From positions 69,749,115 to 69,813,114 of the forward strand of contig NC_080179.1 in NCBI RefSeq assembly GCF_950295315.1: a stretch of 64,000 nt of DNA, written 5' to 3'. Origin of the DNA: Erinaceus europaeus. Its lineage: Eukaryota > Chordata > Mammalia > Eulipotyphla > Erinaceidae. The notes beneath the pieces were generated by a model. The model did no database searches. It worked only from the letters and a program-made list of their open reading frames with translations, and had not been told where the DNA came from. Positions 33,669 to 43,448 of the stretch are shown piece by piece (positions within the stretch are counted from its first letter, which is position 1; every line of letters starts with the position of its first letter). A program made the position numbers and the translations under genes.

Positions 33669-33680
33669 AAAAAAAAAAAA

Positions 33681-33720
<40 letters not shown>

Positions 33721-33722
33721 AA
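33669..33722. repeat. (AAAG)n microsatellite
   Basis: Poly-A passing into about ten AAAG units. Confidence 0.95.
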
Positions 33723-33741
33723 ACATTAAATTTCGTAACTG

Positions 33742-34084
33742 TGTCCTCTTAAATAACTCTTGTAGCCACAAGCAGATCTAGGCAAGTATAATCAAGGGAT
33801 TGAATAGGTATGAGGGAAAGACCTTCCAAGATTTAAGAAATTGTGCTCAGCAACTTCCAGAGGCATGGCTATGAAGTAGGAACCATTTCATATCACAGTC
33901 CTTATAAACTAGAAAAGAAAAAAAAAATACACCTGAAAACTCAGCAAAATACAACCAGGATCTCTCCAGAAACTCACTAAGCCACAGACACTAAGTTGTA
34001 AATACTACTGCAATTTCATCCTGAACTCCCTGAGCAGATGATGTCACTAATGTGTCTGAGAACCTCACCTTTGTAGAGACCTAC
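33742..34084. other. Unrecognised, probably the 5' part of the L1-B copy that follows
   Basis: CCTGAACTCCCTGAGCAGATG and AGACCTACCCCACTAGGG resemble the region upstream of the L1-B end at 55.6 and 58.0 kb. Confidence 0.4.
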
Positions 34085-34862
34085 CCCACTAGGGAAAGAT
34101 AGAAACAGGCTGGGGTTATGGATTGACCTTCCAATGCCCATGCCCAGTGGAGAAGCAATTACAGAAGCCAGACATTCCCCCTTATGTACACCATAAAAAA
34201 TTTTGGCCCATACTCCCAGAGGGGTAAATGTTAGGGGAAGATGACCAGAGGGTTCTGAACTCCAATCTCATCAGGACACAGAGAGAGAAAAGGAGAAAAA
34301 GGAGAATGAGGATGATGATGATGAGGAGGATGTATAATTTAGAAAGGAAGAGAAGGCAGAACCATAGGAAAAAAGGTCAAATGTATGTAAATATAGAAAG
34401 GTAGTTATATAAATACTAGTCAACCCATATCTGCTACTTTGGGAGAACTACTGTAGCTTCCAGTGGATGGAATGGGGATAAAAAAAAACTTTGGTGGGTC
34501 GGGCGGTAGCGCAGTGGGTTAAGCGCACGTGGCGCAAAGCTCAAGGATCACCATAAGGATCCCGGTTCCAGCCCCCGGCTCCCCACCTGCAGGAGAGTCA
34601 CTTCACAGGTGGTAAAGCAGGTCTGCAGGTGTCTATATCTTTCTCTCCCCCTCTCTGTCTTCCCCTCCTCTTTCCATTTCTCTCTGTCCTATCCAACAAT
34701 GACAACATCAATGACTACAACAATAAAAAAACAACAAGGGCAACAAAACGGAATAAAGAAAGAAAAATTAAAAAAAGAACTTTGGTGGTAGAAATAGTGA
34801 AAATTATACCCCTATTATCTTATAATTTTTGCAAATCAATATTAAGACACTAATAAAATTTT
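34085..34862 (+). mobile_element. L1-B 3' UTR, interrupted by a SINE-A
   Basis: ATGCCCATGCCCAGTGGAG, GCAATTACAGAAGCCAGAC, CATACTCCCAGAGGGG, AGTCAACCCATATCTGC and GTAGCTTCCAGTGGATGG. After the SINE it resumes with ATTATACCCCTATTATC and a poly-A-like end. Confidence 0.8.
34498..34777 (+). mobile_element. SINE-A with 11-bp target duplication
   Basis: GTCGGGCGGTAGCGCAGTGG to an AAAAATTAAAAAAAG tail. AACTTTGGTGG is at 34487-34497 and again at 34778-34788. Young. Confidence 0.95.
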
Positions 34863-34890
34863 TAAAAAAAGGCAGGATCATAGGAAAAGT

Positions 34891-34971
<81 letters not shown>

Positions 34972-35125
34972 ATAGTCAACCCATATCTGTGATCCTGGGA
35001 GAATTAATGCATTTTCCAATGGAGGGAATGGGGACACAGAACTCTGGTGGTGGGAAAGGTATACCCCTGTTATCTTATAATTTTGTAATTCAGTATTAAA
35101 TCACTAATAAAAAATTACAGCCATA
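34863..35125 (+). mobile_element. Second, tandem copy of the L1-B tail with (AT)n(GA)n
   Basis: Repeats the block just upstream: GGCAGGATCATAGGAAAA, then (AT)n at about 34893-34930 and (GA)n to about 34960, AGTCAACCCATATCTGTG, TTCCAATGGAGGGAATGGGG and TACCCCTGTTATC. A tandem duplication of the L1 3' terminus. Confidence 0.8.
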
Positions 35126-35200
35126 TGTCAACATTTGTATTTTAAGCCATTAACACTTGAATTGGAGTCTCTACAGCTAATGTTTCAGGCTTACACAGTT

Positions 35201-35252
35201 CTTCTTCTAGCGTTTGCCCTTCTTCCATAGCCAGTCAACAGTGTCAGGTTGA
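35201..35252 (-). mobile_element. JL, minimal 52-bp insertion
   Basis: Only the last part of JL: minus strand TCAACCTGACACTGTTGAC, GGAAGAAGGGCAAACGC, TAG, then AAGAAG. Exact 12-bp duplication GCTTACACAGTT at 35189-35200 and 35253-35264. It defines the 3' terminus of the element. Confidence 0.9.
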
Positions 35253-35264
35253 GCTTACACAGTT

Positions 35265-35499
35265 ATACAGATTCTCTCTCTTACTCTCTTTAATTTTTTC
35301 CCATCAGGATTATCACTGAGAGTCAGTGTCTGAACAGCCCTACAGCTTCTCATAGATAGACTTTTTCCCCCTTATTGATAGAGTGAGAAATAGGGAGGGA
35401 GAGATAGAGAGAGAGAAGGCAAGACATGTGTAGCCCTGCTCCACTGATTATGAATCTTCCCTCCTGTTGGGTAGTATGCCAGCTCCCCCCCCCCTCCTG
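35265..35499 (-). mobile_element. SINE-A-long, left part
   Basis: CCATCAGGATTATCACTGAG and TGAACAGCCCTACAGCTTCTC (extra module), then GAGAAATAGGGAGGGAG, GTGTAGCCCTGCTCCAC and TCTTCCCTCCTGTTGGG. The remaining head lies at 35962-36055 beyond an LTR insertion. Confidence 0.7.
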
Positions 35500-35961
35500 T
35501 CTCTAATCCTGCTTATGCACAGGTATGCCTGTATGGGATTGGTTTGATCCCACTCAAAGCTGTGGTCTATTTACATAAATCACTTTTACATTTACATAAA
35601 GCACCACCCTCCCTCCAGGGCATTGGTGGTTCAGTGGTAGAATTCTCGTCTGCTCCGCCCCCTCTGCTTGTCACACCCTGATTTTGCACCACTCCCTTTT
35701 CGCTCCACCCTCTCTAGGTCACATCCTGTTTCCACCCTACTTGGGGAATATAAATACAGCTGCTCTTCTGATTAAAGACACTTGGAAATTGCTTTCCAGT
35801 TCCAAGAGTTCCAGAGTGTATCTCCTGAGAAGTTAGTGTGGCTAGCACTGCTCGAGTTCCTGATCCCTCTCCCATGCAGCAGCCTAGATCGGCTCCAGTT
35901 GAGTTCTCTCCAACCCAGAGAGCACTAGCTCGGGAAGAAGCACCCTCAGGCTATCCCCGCA
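35500..35961 (+). mobile_element. LTR inserted in a SINE
   Basis: Shares GTCTATTTACATAA, GGGCATTGGT, TGCTCCGCC and GTCACATCCTGTTTCCACCC with the solo LTR at 19.7-20.0 kb, in the same order. TATA-like GAATATAAATACAG and ATTAAAG follow. TG...CA ends with a 5-bp CCTCC repeat are possible but the flank is low-complexity, so the boundaries are tentative. The part after about 35830 has no match in the other LTRs. Confidence 0.65.
35620..35653 (+). other. tRNA-Gly(GCC) 5'-half-like sequence inside the LTR
   Basis: By comparison with the tRNA-Gly-GCC sequence known to me, 33 of 34 bases match from the first base to the anticodon loop (one C-to-T at 35649). The segment holds a complete pol III A box (TGGTTCAGTGG). 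The sister LTR at 19.7 kb shares only the first eight bases here. It is not a tRNA gene: the 3' half is absent. Confidence 0.75.
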
Positions 35962-36055
35962 CCTCCCTTAAGTGTTTCCATGTGGTGGCCCGGGAGTCTA
36001 ACCTGGGTCCTCACACATAGTAAGTGTGGGTGCTGGATCTGTACCCCTTCAGCCC
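35962..36055 (-). mobile_element. SINE-A-long, right part (head)
   Basis: TTCCATGTGGTGGCCCGGG, GTCTAACCTGGGTCC and TACCCCTTCAGCCCC complete the SINE split by the LTR. Confidence 0.6.
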
Positions 36056-36356
36056 CACCCTGTGATGTTTTTCTTATACCTGCTAACTGGTAAGTGAAGA
36101 ATTGTTAAATTTGACATAATTTCTCCCTAGACAACATTTTGTCTTTAAATAATGCACCTTGTTGGTAGATGATAACTATCACTACTACTTATCAACTATT
36201 TCAGAAGAAGCAGTTTCCAGCTTAAAAAAAATAATCACAGGCACATCCACACAGCAAGAGATCACCCATCATATTTAGGAATCCAACAACTCCATATTTT
36301 TTAAAATGACAGTTACCTCCAAAGAATGACAAGTACAGTACAGACAATGAAAGGAA
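36056..36356. other. No recognisable feature
   Basis: Short AT-rich gap. Confidence 0.5.
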
Positions 36357-36362
36357 CAAGAC

Positions 36363-36732
36363 TGTTGTTTTCTCTGGGCTGGCTTCACGGGCAGGAGACA
36401 GAGAAGACCAGAAACTCATGGCTGAGCTGAGAACACAGTTTAATCTTTATTCACGAGCAGGCAAGCAGTCCAACAACCTAATCATAACACAATGGGCTCC
36501 TCCATCTCTCTCCTCCGGCCACCGCATCCGGAACCAAGGAAGTACGTAGGATAGGGGGCCAGGAAAAGCAAGAAGCGTGAAAAGGCAAAGACTAAACCAA
36601 ACTCTCCCGGAGGCAGGGGGAGTGAGACCAAACCAGTGTAACAGAATGACCATGTAAATAGACCACAACGTAATGTAATTGAAGCAATGTAACAGAAGGG
36701 CTCCCAGAAGCAGAACCAGAAGCATCCCACCA
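36363..36732 (-). mobile_element. Solo LTR, 370 bp, with perfect 6-bp target duplication
   Basis: TG...CA ends, CAAGAC at 36357-36362 and 36733-36738. Same family as 19655-20033: shared CTTCACGGGC, GACTCATGGCTGAGCTG-like block and, in element sense, AATAAAGATTAAAC. The middle differs strongly, so it is another subfamily. Both have 6-bp duplications. Confidence 0.88.
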
Positions 36733-36738
36733 CAAGAC

Positions 36739-37737
36739 AAAGACTGATACATCAGCCTATGTAAACAACTGATTCAAGGCAATGAAAACAACAGTGAGGG
36801 AGATTTTAAACCAATTTCAGAGAATGGAGAGAAAAAAAAAATCCTTCTATATATTGGGAAACTCCAGCAAAAGGAAATCCCTACATTTCTGTGGCATGTA
36901 TCCTGGAGAAGTGTCAGTGATTACTTCAGGGGGATTGTGAATGAAGAGGATGATAAAATAGAAAAGGAAGTTCAAAGCTTTCCAACAACCAGGCTAGTCA
37001 TGTCCTTGAGAAGGAACAGACACAAACATTGACAATGATTTGAATTTGCCAGCAGAACCTACCAGCTCATTCATTCATCAGCCAAAGTTGGAAACTAAAC
37101 AGATATCTTTTTTTCTATAAACAAAGAAAAGGGAAGAAGTGATGGGAAACTCACACCCAGGTTTTAAGACTGCAGATGAAGGAGAGGGTGTGTTACACAC
37201 CGAAAAACAAAGACCCACATGTCAAAGTCCCAGTGTGTGATGTGTTACAGAGAAGGGCCGGTGCATGCCCCTTCTGGGGTGGGATTTGGGGTTGAGTCCA
37301 AGAAAACCTGAAGAGGAGGTCTTGGAGAATGAACATGCATCAGTGAAAGAATCATTCACACACTTCAGCATAGACAGAGAGATTTTACATCATGGCTGGT
37401 GCAACCTCAGCATATCAATCTCCAATGCAAGAAGACAGAATGCTTACAAACTAGAAACCAGATTGAGTCTTGTTGAGCTTGCTATTTCCCACTGTAACAT
37501 CTCACATTTGGGTTTTCAAGCTCACTAATGAAAGACTGTATTCTTTCCTCTGGGGTCTTTTGCTCTGGTTTAATCCACATACTTGGAATTGCCAGGATTC
37601 CAATAGAGCCTCAGTTAACTGAGACAGAAAGAAAAAAAAAATTACAACTTTTTTTTTTACACATTTAAAACTCAAAAGGAGAATTCTTTAATAAAGCTAA
37701 GAAGTAGTACAAAATAACATTTTAAGAAGATATAGAA
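36739..37737. other. No recognisable feature
   Basis: Unique-looking, about 1 kb. The 87-residue frame at 37265-37528 has no recognisable domain. Confidence 0.5.
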
Positions 37738-37875
37738 GTAAAGCCAGTGAAATAGCTCACTTGGATAGAGCATTACTTTGCTGTGCTGTGTACAAGAGCC
37801 AAGTGCAACTTGGCCTCCACTGCATTGAAGGGAGCAGCCTCTATGCCTCCATCTTAAAAAGCAAGCAAACAGACT
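37738..37875 (+). mobile_element. SINE-D
   Basis: GCCAGTGAAATAGCTCACTTG, GATAGAGCATTACTTTGCTG, CCACTGCATTGAAGGG and GCAGCCTCTATGCC. Confidence 0.75.
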
Positions 37876-38007
37876 AACAAAAATAAGAAGGCATAAAAAT
37901 CATTAATGAAATGGGTGCTTTGAAACCTAGCTCAAAATAGGGCCATACATAAAGGAGACATCCTAGAAGGGTAGTGAGTGATAATTTAAAATGCACTGAA
38001 GGTTGGC

Positions 38008-38125
38008 AAACAGATTGTCATGCCTGAGGCTTGGAAGTCCCAGGTTCAGTTGCCCGTACCACCATAAATCAGAGCTTATCAGTGCTCTGGTTAAAATAGT
38101 AATAATAATAAATAAAAATAAAATG
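38008..38125 (+). mobile_element. SINE-B
   Basis: TGTCATGCCTGAGGCTTGG, AAGTCCCAGGTTCAGTTGCC, CCATAAATCAGAGC and AGTGCTCTGGTTAAAATAG. Confidence 0.8.
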
Positions 38126-38129
38126 CAAT

Positions 38130-38285
38130 CAAGGGCAGACAAAATAGCTCACTCGGACAGTGTGCTGCTTTCCTTTGCGTGCAACTCAGGTCCCAGTATA
38201 GCCCTCACCACACTGCACAAAGCTGTGACTCTGTGTTCTCTTTCACTCCTTTGATGCCTCTCTGCCTCTGTTTAAAAAATAAAAT
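38130..38285 (+). mobile_element. SINE-D
   Basis: GCAGACAAAATAGCTCACTCG, GACAGTGTGCTGCTTTCC, AGCCCTCACCACACTGC and TCTTTCACTCC, then an AAAATAAAAT tail. It directly follows a SINE-B. Confidence 0.8.
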
Positions 38286-38834
38286 AGAGTGAAGTTTCAT
38301 TAAAGTGGCAGCAAAGACGTCTGCCATTTAGAATAAGTGAAGGTATCCCCTACATCCCCCTCTTCTCGCAAACCAGAGATCACATAGCAGAGCTGGTCCC
38401 TTAGAATATTCTCCACAGACACCCAAACCTTCTCTGCTTCAGCTGACTCATTGTCGTTTCTCCTTCCTTTAGTTCTCTCTCTCTGCCTACTTCATCTTGG
38501 TCCCTCAGGTAGATGTGGAACCAATAGCAACAGTCACTATCATGAAATAGTGTGTGCTTCATAGTCAAGCGAGATTAACTTGTCTTTTCAATTGTGCTCT
38601 TTCTGCACCTTTCAGACCAAATTAGAGGAGCAGAGAGCTCAGAACAAATGTGCACTCTTCCTTTGAAGGAAGAACGTTATGATATTCACTCATTAATGAT
38701 GTTTTACCTTTGTCCCAAAAAGAGGACATAAAGAGATTGAACCCTTGGAGAAATCTTGATGTTTCCAAATAAGTAAAAAAAAAAAAAAATTGCCAAACTA
38801 TTACTGAATTTATTACTTCTTCTTAATATTAAAT
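38286..38834. other. No recognisable feature
   Basis: Unique-looking sequence. Confidence 0.5.
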
Positions 38835-39235
38835 ATTTTGGATATGGAGCTCTGGGAGTGTGCATGGTGAGGAAATGTACCCCTCTGATCCTATAGTCTT
38901 GTGAATATTTCCATTTAAAAAAATATTTATTCCCTTTTGTTGCCGTCGTTGTAGTTACTATTGTTGTTATTGATGTCATTGTTGTTGATGTCGTTGTTGT
39001 TGGATAGCACAGAGAGAAATGGAGAGAGGAGGGAAGACAGAGAGGGAGAGAGAAAGACACCTGCAAACCTGCTTCACCGCCTGTGAAGCGACTCCCCTGC
39101 AGGTGGGGAGCCGGGGGCTCCAATTGGGATCCTTATACGTGTCCTTGCGCTTTGCGCCACGTGCTCGTGCTCTTAACCCACTGTGCTACCACCGGACTCC
39201 CAATATTTCCATTTTTTAAATAAAAATTTTTTTAA
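38835..39235 (+). mobile_element. L1-B tail split by a SINE-A
   Basis: GGATATGGAGCTCTGGGAG, TGTACCCCTCTGATCCTATAG and TCTTGTGAATATTTCCATTT. The poly-A-like end resumes after the SINE. Confidence 0.7.
38917..39201 (-). mobile_element. SINE-A with 13-bp target duplication
   Basis: Full SINE in reverse complement. AATATTTCCATTT at 38904-38916 and 39202-39214. Confidence 0.95.
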
Positions 39236-39314
39236 AAAGTCTTATACCTTCGTAAAGACAGATTAGATCAATAGAGATTAAATTTATGTTTTTAATGATA
39301 TAAAAGCTTTCTTT

Positions 39315-39588
39315 TTATTTTTTTATATTTATTCCCTTTTGTTGTCCTTGTTTTATTGTTGTAGTTATTATTGTTGTCATTATTGTTGTTGGATAGGAAA
39401 GAGAGAAATGGAGAGAGAAGGGAAGACAAAGAGAGAGGTAGAGAAAGACAGACACCTGCAGACCTGCTTCACCGCCTGTGAAGCAACTCCCCTGCAGGTG
39501 GGGAGCCGGGGGCTGGAACCAGGATCCTTACCGGTCCTTGTGCTTTGCACCACCTGTGCTTAACCCGCTGCGCTACCGCCCGACTCTC
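39315..39588 (-). mobile_element. SINE-A with 18-bp target duplication
   Basis: GATATAAAAGCTTTCTTT at 39297-39314 and GATATAAAACCTTTCTTT at 39589-39606, one mismatch. Head TTAACCCGCTGCGCTACCG intact. Confidence 0.95.
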
Positions 39589-39606
39589 GATATAAAACCT
39601 TTCTTT

Positions 39607-40654
39607 CTCATTGTGAGAAATCTAGACAAGATGGGAGGCTATGGAAGAGCTCCCAACAGAGTCAGCATGATTTAAATTTCTGTTTAAAACTGGTTGTACG
39701 TGAACCTGGCTAAGAAGAGGTCTTAGGGGCAGAAAGCATAAAATGTTAGCTATTAAATCAGGACTGAGTGCAAATGATGCATTTGCCTTTCCAGACTTAT
39801 TTTCACATGCTGTTATGTGACATGTCTCTTCTTTGTTCTGGGTCTACAGAGTTGCATTGCATAGGCTAGATTTTTTCAGGCCTGCTGGTTAACAGCCAAG
39901 GAAAGATGTTGGTGGAAGGAGAGAAAAACCACAACATGTTTCCTGATATGACTTATTCATTTCAGGCAACAAGTCATTCAATGGTCAAACTCGGCTAGAA
40001 TTAACAAAGGGCTATTCACCAACAATATTTGCTCCATGTTGAGTGAATCTAAGTAGATTTCCCTAAAATTGATTATGTGTTCTGTCCCTGATTCTCTGGG
40101 GGCTATGATATAATCTATGATATATACATCATATGACTGACTCTAAAATCTGGAATGGGTGGAGTGAGTTCCGAAATTTACCTGCCTGGAGAAGTTTCAG
40201 ATAATTGGCTACTGCAATATATGTTTGCAAATTTTGTGTGATCTTCAATCCACACACACACACACACACACAAAAAAAAACACATAGTAACACACAGAAT
40301 TTGCTTTTCCTTTTATCCTGGGTTTCCAGGGATTAAAATGCAACGGATGTTCCCAAGTTCTAAAGCAGATGTTATACTGCCTATGCAAGACATTCCTGGA
40401 GAATGTGATAATTTTTGTTCCAAGTTTAAGCCACCATCATCCACCTCCAGGTTAAAGAGGAGAGAGACAAAATGTCTCCAAAACATTCTTACTCCCAACT
40501 TAGAACTTGTTAGTTTTCTTCTGTTTTGTTTAAGGGGTTTTTGAGGGCCATCCACTTCTTCTTACCTCTAGAGGACCTCCTCTCACCTCAGTCTAAGTGA
40601 GTGTTGACTTAAGAAACTGAGAAACTGAGACATGAACATTGAAAAATATGTGAG
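39607..40654. other. No recognisable feature apart from (CA)n at about 40251-40272
   Basis: Unique-looking, about 1 kb. No domain-bearing frame. Confidence 0.5.
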
Positions 40655-40925
40655 CAGTTCCTCTCCTGGGGATATATCCTAAGGACCCAAACACACCCAA
40701 CCAAAAAGATTTGTGTACACCTATGTTCAGAGCAGCACAATTTGTAATAGCCAAAGCCTGGAAGCATCCCAGGTATTCAACAACAGATCAATAACTGAGC
40801 AAGTTGTGGTCTATATAGACACAATGGAATACTACTCAGAGATTAAAAATGGTGATTTCACTGTTTTCAGCCCATCTTGGATGGAGCTTGAAGGAATCAT
40901 ATTAAGTGAAATAAGTCAGAAACCT
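40655..40925 (+). pseudogene. L1 ORF2 C-terminal fragment
   Basis: CTCCTGGGGATATATCCTAAG, AGCACAATTTGTAATAGCC, AATGGAATACTACTCAGAG and CCATCTTGGATGGAGCTTG. Translation includes VVYIDTMEYYSEIKNGDFTV. Truncated on both sides. Confidence 0.85.
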
Positions 40926-41124
40926 CTATGTAAGGTACTTAAAGAGTTCACAGTCATGGAAATTAATAGTTGTTTCAATATTATTTTAATCCTTGAGTTG
41001 GAGCACAGTGGCTTAAAAGCCTCTTTACTTCTTTTTCTTCCCTGTAGGCTATGGGAGCCTGAGAGCTTTTAAATTATTATTGGCTTTTAGCTTACTCACT
41101 TACTCCTGACAAAGAGATAAAGCA
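40926..41124. other. No recognisable feature
   Basis: Short gap. Confidence 0.5.
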
Positions 41125-41270
41125 GGGTGGGGAGAGATAACACAGTGGTTAAGCAAAAAGAATCTCACACCCCAATGATCCAAAGCAACAGGCTCAATTC
41201 AGCTTCTCTGCCAAGTCGGGCAGCACTGCTGGGCCCTGTGAGTGTCTAAACAAGTCCTGTTTATAGTCTG
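41125..41270 (+). mobile_element. Possible SINE, unassigned family
   Basis: GGTGGGGAGAGATAACACAG, TGGTTAAGCAAAAAGAATC, TCTCACACCCCAATG and AGGCTCAATTCAGC have the layout of a tRNA-derived head. Confidence 0.45.
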
Positions 41271-41349
41271 TAGGTTCTAAGGCAATTATTCACCGTATTC
41301 TCATCGAAGGAACAATGTGGAAAGACTCCCACTATACAGCCCCACTGCT

Positions 41350-41765
41350 AGGCCACCAGGGTGTAGATCTTCTCCTGAGTTTCCTGGTCAGTTCTTTGTT
41401 CCCAGTTGTCAGCACAGGGCCTCCCGCCTGCTGCGCCAGCCTCTGAGGGCAGTAGCAATGGAGACTCACGGTTGCATTTGGTGAGTCTCAGGGGAGTCCT
41501 TTCCTCCATTCAGCCATCTTTTTGTTGGTAAAACAGACTGGAGGTGGTGCCTCAACTGGTAAACTGCCGGACTATTACCAGCCCCTCAATCTCTCCTTAG
41601 GCTCCTCTCTGTTCACATGTGCTTGCACTTCTTGGTGATTCGGTGGGTTTCTGAAGTCGTTCTAGTCGTATCTTGTCGCGGTCCCAGATGATCTCCTTTG
41701 GTATTCCTAGTTGACCCGGGGGGAGGAGAGGAGAGAAACACAGCTACTTTGTTTCCATAGCCCCA
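41350..41765 (-). promoter_or_regulatory. Possible L1 5' UTR fragment
   Basis: More CpG-rich than its surroundings. On the minus strand AAGATGGCTGAATGG (about 41506-41520) resembles the start of mammalian L1 5' UTRs, including a YY1-like AAGATGGC. It lies next to a minus-strand L1 ORF2 piece but the two are not contiguous in an intact L1. The assignment is by resemblance only. Confidence 0.35.
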
Positions 41766-41769
41766 CCTT

Positions 41770-42275
41770 CGGAAGTCTCTCCTTTTGTTTCTGTCTTATC
41801 TCACTTAATGTGTTTCCTTCAAGCTCTATCCAAGATGGGGTTAAGAAGGTGAATTCACCATTTTTAATACCTGGGAAATATTTCATTATGTATATATACC
41901 ATTACTTGCTCAGCCACTCATCTGTCATTGAATACATGGGTTGTTTCCAGGTCTTGCCTATTAAAACTTGTGCTGCTATGAACATAGGCATACACACATC
42001 TTTTCTGAAGGGTGTTTTTGGTTCCTTAAGATATAATCCCTGGAGAGAAATTGCAGGGTCATAGGGTAGGTTCACTTCTAGCCTTCTAAGAGGTCTCCAG
42101 ACTGTTTTCCATATGGGTTGCATCAATTTACATTCCCACCTTCAGTATGGGAGTGTTCCTTTGATAGGACAACCTCTCCAGCATTTGCTGCTGTTACCTT
42201 TTCTGAAGTATGACATTCTCACAGGAGTGAAGTGGTATCTCATAGTTGTCTTTATTTGCATTTCTCTGACAATCA
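41770..42275 (-). pseudogene. L1 ORF2 C-terminal fragment
   Basis: Open piece at 41902-42126 translates to LEVNLPYDPAISLQGLYLKE and AAQVLIGKTWKQP, the ORF2 terminus with substitutions. The CCHC region is frame-broken. Both ends truncated. Confidence 0.85.
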
Positions 42276-42654
42276 ATACATCTTCTATATTCTTACCTTT
42301 AAGTTCCTGATTATTAAACAGTTTATTCTGCTTTATATGTTAACAAATTTCATTAATTGATAAACTGATAATTTTCAATAGGGAGGTTGCCCATTTATTT
42401 TATTTTATTAGTGAATTACTAGTGATTGACACCATAATGGGATAAGAGGGGGTATAAACCTTGTCTTATTTTTCTTTACATAGTGTTTTTACCTGATGCA
42501 ATAGAAGTTCTCTATAGAATAAAGGCTCAGTAATCTAAGAATGGATTATGTTTAGGAAGGTGAGTGTACTGTATAATCAGACAAGTTGCTGTGATTGCAT
42601 AATTTTTGTGAATGTACTAAATTGTAATCATTCCCTTTAAGTGCTTATTTTTTT
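42276..42654. other. No recognisable feature
   Basis: AT-rich gap. Confidence 0.5.
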
Positions 42655-42858
42655 AAAAAAAATATATTTGTTGGCTAGAGACAGTTAAAAATTGAGAGGG
42701 GAGGAGGTGATAGAGAGGGAGAGGGACAGAGAAACACCTGCAGCACTGCTTCACCATTTGTGACGCTTTCCCCCTGCAGGTGGGGCCAGGGGCTCAAACC
42801 TGGGTCCTTTTGCACTGTAATATGTGCACTCAACCAGGTGTGTCACCATCTGGCCCCA
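42655..42858 (-). mobile_element. SINE-C
   Basis: TTGAGAGGGGAGGAGGTGATAG, ACACCTGCAGCACTGC, CCCCCTGCAGGTGGGG, GGCTCAAACCTGGGTCC and CACTCAACCAGGTGTGTC. Confidence 0.85.
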
Positions 42859-42914
42859 AGTGCTTAATTTTTCATTGTTAAAATTTACCTCAAAAATTGC
42901 TTTAAAGAATGAAT

Positions 42915-43060
42915 TATTGGGCAGGTGTGGGTAGCATAATCTTTATGCAAAGAGACTCATACCTGAGGCTCCAAAGTTTGAGGTTCAATCCCCTGTACTG
43001 CCATTAGCCAGAGTTGAGCAGTGCTCTGGTTAAAAAACAAACAAACAAAAAACATTTACA
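42915..43060 (+). mobile_element. SINE-B
   Basis: GGTAGCATAATCTTTATGC, CATACCTGAGGCTCC, TGAGGTTCAATCCCC, AGCCAGAGTTGAGCAG and TGCTCTGG, then an AACAAACAAACAAAA tail. Confidence 0.85.
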
Positions 43061-43396
43061 TTTTTTTAAAATAAGTTTAAAAAAAAGCATGAATTATTGA
43101 CTGATTGTATCTTTTTGCTATTAAGGTGGAAAACTGGAATCACTTTTTTCTCTCTGGTTTCTTCCAGTTTGGGAAAGAGGATGATATAAAAAGCAGTTAC
43201 GCTTTCATACAAGCAGCATGAATGTGCTCTATAACTCCTCCCCACGCCTCCATCTGTTAGTTTATCTTCGTAGACTTGTGACTCCAGTGACATCACAGTC
43301 TCTGATTTGCCTTCCAGTCAGACTACCTGAAAGTGCATCATCTAACATGAAAGCGGGAGAATCTGAAAAGAGATGAGAGTGTCTTAATATCTCTTT

Positions 43397-43399
<3 letters not shown>
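43061..43399. other. No recognisable feature
   Basis: Unique-looking. Confidence 0.5.

Positions 43400-43445
<46 letters not shown>
43400..43445. repeat. (CA)n microsatellite
   Basis: About 23 CA units. Confidence 0.97.

Positions 43446-43448
<3 letters not shown>

Noticed and set aside
35620..35653. A tRNA-Gly gene
   Set aside because: Only the 5' half is present; no B box, no acceptor 3' strand, no terminator in the right place.
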